A DNA stretch of 64,000 bases from Streptomyces sp. MspMP-M5. Its GTDB lineage: Bacteria > Actinomycetota > Actinomycetes > Streptomycetales > Streptomycetaceae. Positions within the stretch are counted from its first letter, which is position 1. Each line of letters begins with the position of its first letter. Shown piece by piece: positions 6,842 to 15,713 of the stretch. A model generated the notes under the pieces. That model was not told the DNA's origin. It did no database searches and saw nothing but the letters and a program-made list of their open reading frames with translations. A program made the position numbers and the translations under genes. The stretch covers positions 1 through 64,000 of the forward strand of contig NZ_KB891908.1 in the NCBI RefSeq assembly GCF_000373585.1. Direction: 5' to 3'.

Positions 6842-8572
6842 TCACACCGCCCCCAGACTGTCCTCGCGGGCCGGTGCGGCGGGTTTCCCCGGCCGCTCCG
6901 CCGGGGTCTCCGACCGGGTCTCCGCCGCCCCCGGTGCCGGCGTCCCCCACTTCGCCGCGCACCGCTCGCGGAGCTCGATCTTGCGGACCTTGCCGCTGAC
7001 GGTCATGGGGAAGGCGTCGGTGATCTCCAGATAGCGCGGCACCTTGTAGTGCGCGAGCCGGGAGCGGCAGAAGCGGGCCAGCTCGTCGCGGGTCAGGGTG
7101 TCGGCGGGATCGCGGAGGATCACACAGGCGGCGATCTCCTCGCCGTACTTGGCGTCCGGGACCCCGACGACCTGCACATCGGCGATCTTGGGATGGGAGT
7201 AGAGGAACTCCTCGATCTCCCGCGGGTAGACGTTCTCCCCGCCCCTGATGATCATGTCCTTGATGCGGCCGACGATCCGGACGTAACCGTCGTCGTTCAT
7301 CACCGCCAGGTCGCCGGTGTGCATCCAGCGGGCCGGGTCGACGACCTCGGCGGTGCGCTCCGGGTCCTCCCAGTAGCCGAGCATCACGCTGTAGCCGCGG
7401 GTGCACAGCTCGCCGGGGGTGCCGCGGGGCACGGTCACCCCGCTCGACGGGTCCACGACCTTGACCTCGATGTGCGGCAGCACCCGGCCGACGGTCGAGG
7501 TGCGGTGCTCCAGGTCGTCGTCCCGCCGGGTCTGGGTGGAGACCGGCGAGGTCTCGGTCATGCCGTAGCAGATGGCGACCTCGGCCATGTGCATCTCGGA
7601 CATCACCCGCTTCATCACCTCCTCCGGGCACGGCGAGCCGGCCATGATGCCGGTGCGCAGCGAGGAGAGGTCGTAGTCGGCGAAGTCCGGGAGGTTCAGC
7701 TCGGCGATGAACATGGTGGGCACGCCGTAGAGCGAGGTGCAGCGCTCGTCCTGGACGGCCCGGAGGGTGGCGGCCGGCTCGAAGGCGGGCCCCGGGACGA
7801 CGATGCAGGCGCCGTGCGAGGTGATGCCGAGGTTGCCCATCACCATGCCGAAGCAGTGGTAGAAGGGCACCGGCAGGCACACCCGGTCGTGCTCGGTGTA
7901 GCCGAGGGTCTCGGCGACCCAGTAGCCGTTGTTGAGGATGTTGTGGTGCGAGAGGGTGGCTCCCTTGGGGAAGCCGGTGGTGCCCGAGGTGTACTGGATG
8001 TTGACCGGGTCGTCGGCGGTCAGGGCCTTCTCGCACTCGGCGAGCCGGGTGTGCGGCACGGCGGCGCCGGCGGCCAGCAGCCCGCCCCAGGTCGGGTCGC
8101 CGACGTAGACCACGTCGCGCAGCGCCGGGCAGTCGGCCCGCACCTGCTCGATCATCCGCCGGTAGTCGCTGGTCCTGTGGGCGACGGCGGAGACCAGCAC
8201 GGTCACCCCGGCCTGCTTCAGTACGTACGCCAGCTCGTGGACCCGGTAGGCGGGGTTGATGTTGACGAGGATCGCGCCGATCCGGGCGGTGGCGTACTGG
8301 ACGAGGACCCACTCGGCGCAGTTCGGCGCCCAGATGCCGACCCGGTCGCCCTTGCGGACGCCCTTGGCGAGCAGCCCGAGCGCCACCTCCTCGACGGCGC
8401 GGCCCAGTTCGGCGTAGCTCCAGCGGCGGCCGCCGGCCACCTCGACGAGGGCTTCCCGGTCGCCGAAGCGGGCGATGGTGCGGGCCAGGTCGGCGCCGAT
8501 GGTGCGGCCGAGCAGCGGCCGGTCCGCCGCCCCGCTCGCATACGACAGCTCGGTGTGCGACTGACTGGTCAA
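6842..8572 (-). CDS. Fatty-acyl-CoA synthetase (AMP-binding enzyme)
   Basis: A 576-residue ANL-superfamily ligase. Motif A3 is YTSGTTGFPKGATLSHHN, motif A5 is GMTETSP, A7 is HTGDLAVMNDDGYVRIVGR, and the A10 lysine region is FPMTVSGKVRKIELR. The enzyme adenylates a carboxylate and transfers it to CoA. The overall pattern is that of FadD/ACSF2-type medium- to long-chain acyl-CoA synthetases. The C-terminal 30 residues are a Pro/Ala-rich tail beyond the usual end. It appears to be transcribed alone. A second AMP-ligase of a different subgroup lies at 11331-12872. The substrate is not evident; a role in fatty-acid degradation is the likeliest. Confidence 0.88.
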   Translation of the reverse strand: MTSQSHTELSYASGAADRPLLGRTIGADLARTIARFGDREALVEVAGGRRWSYAELGRAVEEVALGLLAKGVRKGDRVGIWAPNCAEWVLVQYATARIGAILVNINPAYRVHELAYVLKQAGVTVLVSAVAHRTSDYRRMIEQVRADCPALRDVVYVGDPTWGGLLAAGAAVPHTRLAECEKALTADDPVNIQYTSGTTGFPKGATLSHHNILNNGYWVAETLGYTEHDRVCLPVPFYHCFGMVMGNLGITSHGACIVVPGPAFEPAATLRAVQDERCTSLYGVPTMFIAELNLPDFADYDLSSLRTGIMAGSPCPEEVMKRVMSEMHMAEVAICYGMTETSPVSTQTRRDDDLEHRTSTVGRVLPHIEVKVVDPSSGVTVPRGTPGELCTRGYSVMLGYWEDPERTAEVVDPARWMHTGDLAVMNDDGYVRIVGRIKDMIIRGGENVYPREIEEFLYSHPKIADVQVVGVPDAKYGEEIAACVILRDPADTLTRDELARFCRSRLAHYKVPRYLEITDAFPMTVSGKVRKIELRERCAAKWGTPAPGAAETRSETPAERPGKPAAPAREDSLGAV

Positions 8573-9328
8573 CGGTGGTTCTCCTCCCCGTACACGGCCT
8601 TCGGCAGATCGGCGAACTCCGGCCGCCGGACGGGCTCACCGCGGGCCGGCAGGGCCCCGGTCCCCCGCACTCGAAGAGGCGGCAGCCCCACTCCACCCTC
8701 CGGGGGCGCCACCCCCGGTACGTACACCAACGCGTCCATCAACTGCTCCCAAGTGCCGGTCTTCGGCCATCGCTGCCATACATCCGCAAGATTGCCCGCC
8801 GGAGCGGCCAAGCCATGCCAGGAACACCCCGTTCGTGCCCTGCCCAGCATGGCGTCCGGCGGGGTCCGAGGCGATGGCCGACACGACGACCGCCGCGACG
8901 GCCGACCCGACCTACGCGCCCGCGGCAGCACTCGTCGATACCGTCAGCGCACCGGACCACCCGCAGGATCTCATCCGGAATGGTGACTCCGGACGCCAAC
9001 CGGTGGAGAACACCGGGTAGTTACCCGTGGTGTGCGGGTGCCGTCCCGGGAGCCCGTCGGGGGAACATGCCGTGGGAACCCGTCGTGGGATGCGGGACGT
9101 GCTCCGGAGTTCGACGCACCCTCAACCAGCCTGCGGCCGACTGATCTTGACGTGGTGGCGCCGAGGACGTTGCCTGCGGTGCACCCGCCACCACGCCGGT
9201 CGGGAGCCCCGCGCCCCCGGTCGCACCGCCGAACTCCACACCGCCGACTCGGTGTTCCCTCTCCACTCCGGCCAGGCCCCGATACGGGGTCGGGCGGGGG
9301 CGGCCGGAGCGGAGACCGGCTCGGTCGC
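8573..9328. other. Gene-poor gap with decayed insertion sequence
   Basis: This 756-base stretch separates two minus-strand genes. I can support no intact gene in it. Its left half holds a short fragment of an IS5-family transposase (see 8728-8841). In the rest, 8900-9328, the short open frames show no recognisable family and have the look of shadows. It probably also carries the promoter of the acyl-CoA synthetase. Confidence 0.5.
8728..8841 (-). pseudogene. IS5-family transposase remnant
   Basis: A minus-strand frame encodes RTGCSWHGL, then NLADVWQRW, then GTWEQLMDAL. This order and spacing match the N-terminal domain of IS5-group transposases (RTGCxWxxL ... VYxxFxxW ... GTWExxxDAL). Only about 38 codons are recognisable. 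The flanking frames do not continue the protein, so this is a decayed remnant. No terminal inverted repeats could be identified. Confidence 0.55.
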
Positions 9329-10609
9329 TCAGCTCCGGGTGCCGTCCCCGCCGCCGGAGGTCGCCTTGACGGGGGCGGGGCCCGGTGTGCTGTGGCGGGT
9401 GAACGCCCACAGCAGGAGCCCGAGGCAGCTGAACGTGGCGCCCAGGGCGCAGACGGCGCCCCAGCCGGCCACCGTGTAGAGGGAGGTCGCGGCGATGGCG
9501 CCGGTGGCGCTGCCGATCGAGTAGAAGACCATGTAGCCGCCGATCAGCCGGCTGCCCGCGTCCGGGTGCAGCGCGTAGATCAGGGTCTGGTTGGTGACGT
9601 GCACCGCCTGCACGGCGAGGTCGAGCAGGATCACCCCGACGAACAGGGCCCACAGCGAGCTGCGGGTGTAGGCCAGGGGCAGCCATGAGACGGCGAGCAG
9701 GGCCAGGGCGATGCCGGTGGTCCGCCGGGAGAGTCCGCGGTCGTTCAGGCGGCCCGCCACGGTCGCGGCCAGGGCGCCGGCGACACCGATCAGCCCCAGC
9801 GCCCCGATCGCGCTGTGGGAGAGGAGGTACGGGGCCTCGCTGAGCGGCAGTGCGATGCTGCTCCACAGGGTGCTGAAGGCGGCGAAGACCAGCAGGCAGA
9901 ACAGGGCCCGGAGCCGCAGCAGCCGTTCCCGCGCGAACAGGGTGAGCGTGGAGCGCAGGAGCTGCCCGTAGCGCAGGGCCGTCGGCGGGGCCGCGCTGTG
10001 CCGCGGCAGCACGCGGTACAGGACCAGGGCGAGCAGAGCGGTGAGCGACGCCGAGGCGAGGTAGACGGAGCGCCAGCCCGCGAGATCGGCGATGAGGCCG
10101 GACGCGGTGCGGGCGAGCAGGATGCCGATGACCACGCCGCTGGTGACCAGGCCGACGACCCGTCCGCGCCCGGCGGGCGGCGCCAGGGACGCCGCGAAGG
10201 CCACCAGCGTCTGGGTGACGACCGCGAGAAGCCCCGTCGCGGCCATGCCGGCGAGCAGCATCGCCGCCGTACGGGCGGCGGCCACCACGACCAACGCCGC
10301 GACCAGGAGCAGCAGTTGGGCCACGATGAGCCGTCTGCGGTCGGCCACATCGCCCAGCGGCACCAGGAAGAACAGCCCGAGCCCGTATCCGACGTGCGTG
10401 AGGGTGACCACGCTGCCGACCAGCGCCGGGCTCATGGCCAGGTCGTGGCCCATGGTCACCAGGAGCGGCTGGGAGAAGTAGACGTTGGCCACCGCCGCCC
10501 CGCAGGCGACGGCGAAGAGCAGGACGACACCGCGGGACAGGGCGAACGCGGGCCCCTCCCCGCCTCGAGCTTCGGTCCGTCGCGTCACGGCCGCACGGTT
10601 GCCGGGCAT
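9329..10609 (-). CDS. MFS transporter (drug:H+ antiporter-like, 12 TM)
   Basis: A 426-residue protein with about twelve hydrophobic segments. After the first pair of helices comes the MFS loop signature, GDVADRRRLIVAQ (a variant of GxxxDRxGRR). VFYSIGSATGAIAATSLY lies late in the second half. It resembles YybF/YdeR-type efflux proteins. Start ATG 10609 has GAGGGG 8-9 bases upstream; ATG 10615 in the same frame is the alternative. The gene is divergent from an HxlR regulator, with a 9-bp inverted repeat in the shared promoter region, so the regulator probably represses it and responds to the pump's substrate. The substrate is unknown. Confidence 0.85.
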   Translation of the reverse strand: MPGNRAAVTRRTEARGGEGPAFALSRGVVLLFAVACGAAVANVYFSQPLLVTMGHDLAMSPALVGSVVTLTHVGYGLGLFFLVPLGDVADRRRLIVAQLLLLVAALVVVAAARTAAMLLAGMAATGLLAVVTQTLVAFAASLAPPAGRGRVVGLVTSGVVIGILLARTASGLIADLAGWRSVYLASASLTALLALVLYRVLPRHSAAPPTALRYGQLLRSTLTLFARERLLRLRALFCLLVFAAFSTLWSSIALPLSEAPYLLSHSAIGALGLIGVAGALAATVAGRLNDRGLSRRTTGIALALLAVSWLPLAYTRSSLWALFVGVILLDLAVQAVHVTNQTLIYALHPDAGSRLIGGYMVFYSIGSATGAIAATSLYTVAGWGAVCALGATFSCLGLLLWAFTRHSTPGPAPVKATSGGGDGTRS

Positions 10610-10669
10610 CAGCATTCCCCCTCGTTCAAGGTTTCCCGAATCCGAAATCCGGTCCATCCGGTTTCATCT

Positions 10670-10704
10670 TGCTACCAGCGCGACAGTAGCCCTCCCTGGT
10701 AGCA
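10670..10704. promoter_or_regulatory. Operator between HxlR regulator and MFS gene
   Basis: TGCTACCAG (10670-10678) and CTGGTAGCA (10696-10704) form a perfect 9-bp inverted repeat separated by 17 bp, in the 126-bp divergent promoter region. It is a strong candidate for a dimeric winged-helix regulator. Confidence 0.6.
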
Positions 10705-10735
10705 TGTTGCAACCATCCTGAGAGTGAGGGACGCC

Positions 10736-11188
10736 ATGGTGACCAGAACCCGCTTCGACGACAGCGAATGTCCCGTCGCCCGGTCCGTGGACGCGATCGG
10801 CGACTGGTGGTCCCTGCTGATCGTGCGGGACGCCTTCGACGGCAGCCGACGCTTCGGGGAGTTCCAGCGCAGCCTCGGCGTGGCGAAGAACATCCTCACC
10901 GCGCGGCTGCGCACCCTCGTCGCCGGCGGCGTCCTGGAATCCGTCCCGGCCTCGGACGGCAGCGCCTACCGCGAGTACGTACTGACCCCGAAGGGCAGGG
11001 CGCTCTTCCCGGTCATCGTGGCGCTGCGGCAGTGGGGCGAACAGCACTTCTTCGCCCCCGGTGAACCGCACTCGGAGTTGGTCGACCGCCGCCGGGGACA
11101 TCCCCTCCGCGCCCTGGAGGTGCTGTCCGCCGACGGGCGGCGACTGGACCCCGACGACACCACCGTCCACAAGGTCCCCGCCCCCTGA
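10736..11188 (+). CDS. HxlR family transcriptional regulator
   Basis: A 150-residue winged-helix regulator of the HxlR/MarR-like class. The hallmark N-terminus is seen: ECPVARSVDAIGDWWSLLIV, then the recognition region RFGEFQRSLGVAKNILTARL and the wing, YREYVLTPKGRALFPV. The cysteine at the start of the conserved CPVAR motif is a potential redox or electrophile sensor in some relatives. I chose ATG 10736 because GAGGGA lies just upstream and the in-frame GTG at 10724 has no ribosome site. It is divergent from the MFS gene at 9329-10609 and likely controls it through the inverted repeat at 10670-10704. Confidence 0.88.
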   Translation: MVTRTRFDDSECPVARSVDAIGDWWSLLIVRDAFDGSRRFGEFQRSLGVAKNILTARLRTLVAGGVLESVPASDGSAYREYVLTPKGRALFPVIVALRQWGEQHFFAPGEPHSELVDRRRGHPLRALEVLSADGRRLDPDDTTVHKVPAP

Positions 11189-11217
11189 CCCGGACCGGCG
11201 CACCGCCGCCCGACCGG

Positions 11218-11269
11218 GCAGGGGACTGACCTGACGCTACGTCACACCCGTGCCGGAGTCAGTCCCTGC
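11218..11269. terminator. Bidirectional terminator between convergent genes
   Basis: GCAGGGGACTGAC (11218-11230) pairs with GTCAGTCCCTGC (11258-11269), with a single bulged base. It lies between the HxlR gene and the convergent AMP-ligase. The loop holds the 13-mer TGACGCTACGTCA, which recurs at 15714. Confidence 0.6.
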
Positions 11270-11289
11270 ACCGGCCCTGCCCCTCCGTC

Positions 11290-11345
11290 CAGTTGACGCC
11301 GCTCAGTAGACGCCGCTCAGTTGACGCCGCTCAGTTGACGCCGCG
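11290..11345. repeat. Four tandem copies of a 14-bp unit at the end of the AMP-ligase gene
   Basis: The unit CAGTTGACGCCGCT occurs at 11290, 11304 (one mismatch), 11318 and 11332 (last base differs). The last copy encodes the C-terminal residues and the stop codon of the ligase; the others lie just downstream. Because 14 is not a multiple of 3, each frame repeats the stop region, a likely result of slippage. Confidence 0.8.
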
Positions 11346-12872
11346 GTCCAGGCCGGACCAGTACGGCTGGCGGAGCTTGAACTTCTGGATCTTGCCGGTG
11401 GCCGTGCGCGGAATGGCGTCGCGGAACTCGACCGAGGTGGGGGCCTTGTAGCCGGCCAGGTGCCGCTTGCAGTGGGCGATGATGTCGGACTCCTGGGCCG
11501 TTGCGCCCTCGGCGAGGACGACCAGGGCCTTGATGGTCTCGCCCCACTTCTCGTGGGGGACGCCGATGACGGCGACCTCGGCGACGGCCGGGTGGCTGAA
11601 GATGGTGTCCTCGACCTCGATGGAGGAGACGTTCTCGCCGCCGGTGATGATGACGTCCTTCTTGCGGTCGGAGATCGTCAGGTGGCCGTCGTTCTCGTCC
11701 AGGGTGCCGCCGTCGCCGGTGTGGAACCAGCCGTCTTCCAGGGCCTGTGCCGTCTCCTCCGGCTTCTCCCAGTAGCCGTCGAGGACCGTGTTCGAGCGGG
11801 CCAGGACCTCGCCGGCCGCCGAGATCCTGAGTTTGACGCCGAGTGCGGGGACGCCCGCGCGGGAGAGCCGGCGGGCCCGCTCCTCGGCGGGGAGGTCCAC
11901 GTCGGCGGGGCGGGTGCGGTTGAAGGTGAGGAAGGGGGAGGTCTCGGTCAGGCCGTAGAGCTGGGTGAACTCCCAGCCCAGTTCCTCCTCGACGCGCTGG
12001 ATGGTCCTGGTGGGGGGCGGGGCGCCGGCGCAGATGACGCGGACGCGGTCGCGGCCCGGGATCTCGCCCTGCCAGGTCGTCGCGGCGTCCAGCACCATGT
12101 TCCAGACGGCGGGGGCGCCGCACATGAGGGTGACGCCGTGTTCGTCGACGCGCCGGAGGATCTCGGCGCCGTCGACCTTGCGCAGCACCACCTGCTTCAC
12201 GCCCAGGCCCGCCATCACATACGGCATGCCCCAGCCGTTGCAGTGGAACATCGGGAGGGTGTGCAGGTAGACGTCGCGCTCCCAGACCCGGGTGTGCAGG
12301 CCGAAGGTCATGCCGTTGACCCAGATGTTGCGATGGGTGAGCTGGACGCCCTTGGGGCGGGCGGTGGTGCCCGAGGTGTAGTTGATCGTGGCGGTGGCGT
12401 CCTCGTCGGGGTGGGACCACGGGCGGGGGTCGACGCCGAACCGCATCAGGCCGGTCTCGGTCTCGTCACCGAGGACGAAGCGGTGGCGGACCTTGATGTC
12501 ACAGAGCGCGTCGTCCAGTTCGGGGTCGACGAGGAGGACGGCGGCGCCGCTCTGCTCCACGAGGTAGGCGACCTCTTCGGGCTTGAGGCGGAAGTTGATC
12601 GGGACGCAGATGCGGCCGCTCATCGGGACCGCGAACAGCAGCTCCAGGAGGCGTGCGGAGTTGTGGGCGGCCACTGCCACCCGTTCACCCTCGCCGACTC
12701 CGAGGGCGTCCAGGCCCGCCTGCCAGGCACGGACGCGTTCGGCGAACCGGCCGTAGGTCGTCTCGGGCACCGGCCGGGCGGGTTGCCGCGGCTCGTCGAC
12801 GACGCCGGGGCTGTCGCGGAACCCCAACTCGGCCCGGTCGAGGAAGTCGGCAATCGTCATCGGTGTCCGCAT
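11331..12872 (-). CDS. Acyl-CoA synthetase / AMP-binding protein
   Basis: A 513-residue ANL-superfamily ligase. Motifs: NYTSGTTARPKGVQLTHRN, the adenylate-binding GLTETSPF, HTGDGGTLDENDGHLTISDR, and the C-terminal catalytic lysine region PRTATGKIQKFKLRQPYW. FHCNGWGMPY before motif A4 is typical of the subgroup annotated as long-chain or short-chain fatty-acid-CoA ligase (AlkK-like). Start ATG 12872 begins MRTPMTIADFLDRAELGF; ATG 12860 is possible. It is divergent from a GNAT gene with about 105 bases between. The reading frame ends inside a 14-bp tandem repeat. It differs clearly from the synthetase at 6842-8572. Confidence 0.88.
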   Translation of the reverse strand: MRTPMTIADFLDRAELGFRDSPGVVDEPRQPARPVPETTYGRFAERVRAWQAGLDALGVGEGERVAVAAHNSARLLELLFAVPMSGRICVPINFRLKPEEVAYLVEQSGAAVLLVDPELDDALCDIKVRHRFVLGDETETGLMRFGVDPRPWSHPDEDATATINYTSGTTARPKGVQLTHRNIWVNGMTFGLHTRVWERDVYLHTLPMFHCNGWGMPYVMAGLGVKQVVLRKVDGAEILRRVDEHGVTLMCGAPAVWNMVLDAATTWQGEIPGRDRVRVICAGAPPPTRTIQRVEEELGWEFTQLYGLTETSPFLTFNRTRPADVDLPAEERARRLSRAGVPALGVKLRISAAGEVLARSNTVLDGYWEKPEETAQALEDGWFHTGDGGTLDENDGHLTISDRKKDVIITGGENVSSIEVEDTIFSHPAVAEVAVIGVPHEKWGETIKALVVLAEGATAQESDIIAHCKRHLAGYKAPTSVEFRDAIPRTATGKIQKFKLRQPYWSGLDRGVN

Positions 12873-12977
12873 GCGTTCTCTCCTGTGCTGGTCGGACGGG
12901 GAGGGGGCCCGGGCGTCGCGGCCGCCCCCTGGTCAATTCCCTTGCCGCGCCGGCGGCGGCGTCGACATCATCTCCCC

Positions 12978-13544
12978 ATGATCGATGCCACCGCGCTCGC
13001 CGAGAAGCCGGTCCTCGAAGGCGACCGGATCCGGCTGGTGCCGCTGTCCGAGCGGCACGCGGACGCCTTCCACGCCACCTTCCAGGACCCCGAGACCAGG
13101 CGCCTGACCGGCACCCACCACGACTGGACGCGGGCCGAGATCGGGGCCTGGGTCGCGCAGTGCGCGGAGCGCACCGACCGGCTGGATCTGGCCATCGAGG
13201 ACCGGGAGACCGGCGCCTATCTCGGCGAACTGGCGCTGAGCAGCATCGACCGGGACAACGCCCACGGCTCCTTCCGGATCGCGCTGGTCCCCGCCGCCAC
13301 CGGCCGCGGCCTGGGCCCGGAGGCGATCCGGCTGCTGCTCGGCCACGCCTTCGACCGGGTCGGCCTGCACCGCGTCCAGCTGGAGGTCTACTCCTACAAC
13401 GAGCGGGCCCGGCGCGCCTACGAGGCGTGCGGCTTCGCCCTGGAGGGCCGGATGCGCGAGGCGCTGTACTGGGACGGAGCCTGGCACGACGTACTGCTGA
13501 TGGCGGCGCTGCGGCCGTCGGGCCCGGCCCGCACGGCTCAGTAG
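12978..13544 (+). CDS. GNAT acetyltransferase (RimJ/RimL type)
   Basis: A 188-residue GNAT of the ribosomal-protein acetyltransferase type (Acetyltransf_3). It has LEGDRIRLVPLSERHADAFH at the N-terminus and FRIALVPAATGRGLGPEAIR as the acetyl-CoA motif. VQLEVYSYNERARRAYEACG and FALEGRMREALYWDGAWHDV are the classic RimJ/L C-terminal blocks. It may acetylate a protein N-terminus or a small amine; the substrate is not evident. The start is ATG 12978, divergent from the AMP-ligase gene. No strong ribosome site is visible. Confidence 0.88.
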   Translation: MIDATALAEKPVLEGDRIRLVPLSERHADAFHATFQDPETRRLTGTHHDWTRAEIGAWVAQCAERTDRLDLAIEDRETGAYLGELALSSIDRDNAHGSFRIALVPAATGRGLGPEAIRLLLGHAFDRVGLHRVQLEVYSYNERARRAYEACGFALEGRMREALYWDGAWHDVLLMAALRPSGPARTAQ

Positions 13545-13596
13545 CCGCGGCCGGCCACGGGAAGCAGGCCGCCGGCAGCGCCCTCGGCCCGTTCCG

Positions 13597-14064
13597 TCAT
13601 TGCGGGGTGCGCGGTGCGTCGCGCCGCTCGCGGGCTACGCATGCGTCGTAGGCGGCGCGGGCCGTCGCGATTTCGTCTTGGTGTTCCTCGGTCCAGGTGA
13701 CGAGGGACTGGATGGTGTCGTGCAAGGTCGCGCCCAGTGGCGTGAGTTCGTAGTCCACCCGCGGCGGGACGACCGGGTGGACGGTGCGGCGGACCAGGCC
13801 GTCGCGCTCCAGCTGGCGGAGGGTGACGGTCAGCATCCGCTGGCTGATGCCGTCGACCTCCCGGCGGAGTTCGGTGAAGCGCAGCACCCGCCGGTCGAGC
13901 AGGGCGATGACCAGCAGCGACCACTTGTCGGCCACCCGGTCGAGGATCTGCCGGACCTCGCAGCCCTCCCGGACGTCCCACTGGCGGGCGTCGTAGTCGC
14001 AGTCGGCGTCGGCCGCGCCGCCGTCGGTGCCGCCGGCGGGGGCGGTGGCCCTTTTCCCGTGCAT
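13597..14064 (-). CDS. HxlR family transcriptional regulator
   Basis: A 155-residue winged-helix regulator. It has REGCEVRQILDRVADKWSLL, then RVLRFTELRREVDGISQRML (recognition helix) and RVDYELTPLGATLHDT (wing), all characteristic of HxlR. The start at 14064 is supported by GGAGGA 4-9 bases upstream; an in-frame ATG at 14109 lacks one. It carries a 30-residue Gly/Ala/Asp-rich N-terminal tail. It is divergent from a 14-TM MFS exporter, the second such regulator/pump pair in the first 16 kb, so it probably represses that exporter. Confidence 0.88.
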   Translation of the reverse strand: MHGKRATAPAGGTDGGAADADCDYDARQWDVREGCEVRQILDRVADKWSLLVIALLDRRVLRFTELRREVDGISQRMLTVTLRQLERDGLVRRTVHPVVPPRVDYELTPLGATLHDTIQSLVTWTEEHQDEIATARAAYDACVARERRDAPRTPQ

Positions 14065-14139
14065 GGTTCCTCCGGAGTGACCGGGTGACTTCACAGTGCC
14101 TTCTTCCATGATCCTCCACGGTGCCGCACGATGCGGTCA

Positions 14140-14154
14140 GTAACAAGAGGTAAC
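14140..14154. promoter_or_regulatory. GTAAC direct repeat in divergent promoter
   Basis: GTAAC occurs at 14140-14144 and again at 14150-14154, exactly one helical turn apart, in the 127-bp gap between the HxlR gene and the MFS gene. This is a candidate regulator site; the motif is short and the support weak. Confidence 0.25.
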
Positions 14155-14191
14155 CGTCGTGGTCATGTGAGGTCTTGTGAGGAGCACCGCT

Positions 14192-15661
14192 ATGTCCCGG
14201 TCCCCGGCAGCGTCCTGGCCGCTGCTGCTCGTCCTGTGTGGGGCGATCTTCCTGGAGGGCATCGACATCGGGATGCTGAATGTCGCACTGCCGCCGATCC
14301 GCGCCGAACTGGGCTTGTCCACGGGCGAGTTGACGTGGGTGATGAGTGCGTATGTGCTGGGCTACGGCGGGTTCATGCTGCTGGGCGGGCGGGCCGCTGA
14401 CCTGTTCGGACGGCGCCGGATGTTCCTGGTGCCGCTCGCGGTGTTCGTGGTGTTCTCGGGGCTGGGCGGACTGGCGACCGAGGGGTGGGCGCTGATCGGG
14501 GCGCGCTTCGTGACCGGGGTGTGCGCGGCGTTCATGGCCCCCGCCGGGCTGTCGATCATCACCACGAGCTTCCCGGCCGGGCCGCACCGCGACCGGGCGC
14601 TGCTGATCTACTCCGGGACCTCCGGCGGCGGGTTCTCCGCCGGGCTGATCGCGGGCGGGCTGCTGACCGCGGTCGACTGGCGCTGGGTGTTCTTCGCCCC
14701 GATGGTGCCGGCGCTGCTGGTGCTGGTCGCCGGGTGCCGCCTGGTGCCGCGGGACGCGGTGCGCGGCGGCGCCCGGCCGTCGGTCGACACGGCCGGTGCG
14801 CTGACCGTGACCGGCGCCGCGCTGCTGCTCGTCCTGGCCGTCGAACAGGCCGCGCACGCACCCGTGTTGCGCACCGCGGCGGTGCTGGCCGCGGGGGCGG
14901 CGCTGCTGGCCGCGTTCGTGGTGATCGAGCGGCGGTCCGCGGCGCCGCTGGTCCGGCTGGGCCTGCTGCGCTCCTGGCCGCTGGTGCGGGCGAACGTGAC
15001 GGGGCTGCTCTTCACCGCGGGGTTCTTCGGCTTCCAGTTCGTCGCGGTGCTCTACTTCCAGGAGCTGCGCGGCTGGTCGGCCGAGCGGACCAGTTACGCG
15101 ATGCTGGCGATGGGCGCCGACGCGGTGCTGGCGCCGGTGCTCACCCCGCGGCTGGTGCGGCGGTTCGGGCACGCCCGGGTGATCGTCGCCGGCCTGCTGT
15201 GCGCCGGGCTGGGCTATGCGCTGTTCCTGCCGGTGGGCGCGGACTGGCCGTTCCTGGCGATGTTCCCCAGCATGCTGCTGGTCGGCGTCGCGTTCGCGCT
15301 GGTCTACGGCCCGCTGACGATCGTGGCGACGGACGGGGTCGCGGCCGCCGAACAGGGCCTGGCCGGCGGCCTGTTGTACACCTCGTTCCAGTTCGGCGCG
15401 GCCTTCGGGCTGTCGGCGGTGACCGCGGTGACGGTCGCGGCCACCGGTGCCGGCGGCAGCCCGGGCGCGGTGCTCGCCGGCTATCACGCGGGGCTGGCCG
15501 TGCCCGCCGGGCTGGCGCTGGCGGCCCTGCTGGTCGGCGCGGCCGGGCTGGTGCGGCGGCGCGACCGCCCGGGGCCGCCGGACGGGATGGGCGGGCCGGG
15601 CCTCGGCCCGGACGCGTGCCGGCACGGGCGCGACCCCCACACTGTCGCGCCCGTGCCGTGA
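14192..15661 (+). CDS. MFS exporter, DHA2 (14 TM) family
   Basis: A 489-residue membrane protein with about fourteen hydrophobic segments, of the EmrB/QacA drug:H+ antiporter 2 type. It shows DIGMLNVALPPIRAELGLS (motif D1) and ELTWVMSAYVLGYGGFMLLG. GRAADLFGRRRMF is motif A, and the motif C-like APAGLSIITTSFP follows. Start ATG 14192 is supported by GAGGAG 7 bases upstream; GTG 14177 is the alternative. The last 40 residues are a polar Gly/Pro/Arg tail. It is divergent from the HxlR regulator at 13597-14064, which likely controls it. The substrate is unknown; multidrug or antibiotic efflux is typical. Confidence 0.88.
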   Translation: MSRSPAASWPLLLVLCGAIFLEGIDIGMLNVALPPIRAELGLSTGELTWVMSAYVLGYGGFMLLGGRAADLFGRRRMFLVPLAVFVVFSGLGGLATEGWALIGARFVTGVCAAFMAPAGLSIITTSFPAGPHRDRALLIYSGTSGGGFSAGLIAGGLLTAVDWRWVFFAPMVPALLVLVAGCRLVPRDAVRGGARPSVDTAGALTVTGAALLLVLAVEQAAHAPVLRTAAVLAAGAALLAAFVVIERRSAAPLVRLGLLRSWPLVRANVTGLLFTAGFFGFQFVAVLYFQELRGWSAERTSYAMLAMGADAVLAPVLTPRLVRRFGHARVIVAGLLCAGLGYALFLPVGADWPFLAMFPSMLLVGVAFALVYGPLTIVATDGVAAAEQGLAGGLLYTSFQFGAAFGLSAVTAVTVAATGAGGSPGAVLAGYHAGLAVPAGLALAALLVGAAGLVRRRDRPGPPDGMGGPGLGPDACRHGRDPHTVAPVP

Positions 15662-15713
15662 GCGGGCGACGGCACTCCCACGGGTCATCGACCCCCGTGG
15701 TGCACCGCATACT

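Noticed and set aside
11460..12977. Very long open frame antisense to the AMP-ligase that continues into the GNAT gene
   Set aside because: The GNAT family sequence starts only at ATG 12978; everything before is antisense to a well-supported ligase.
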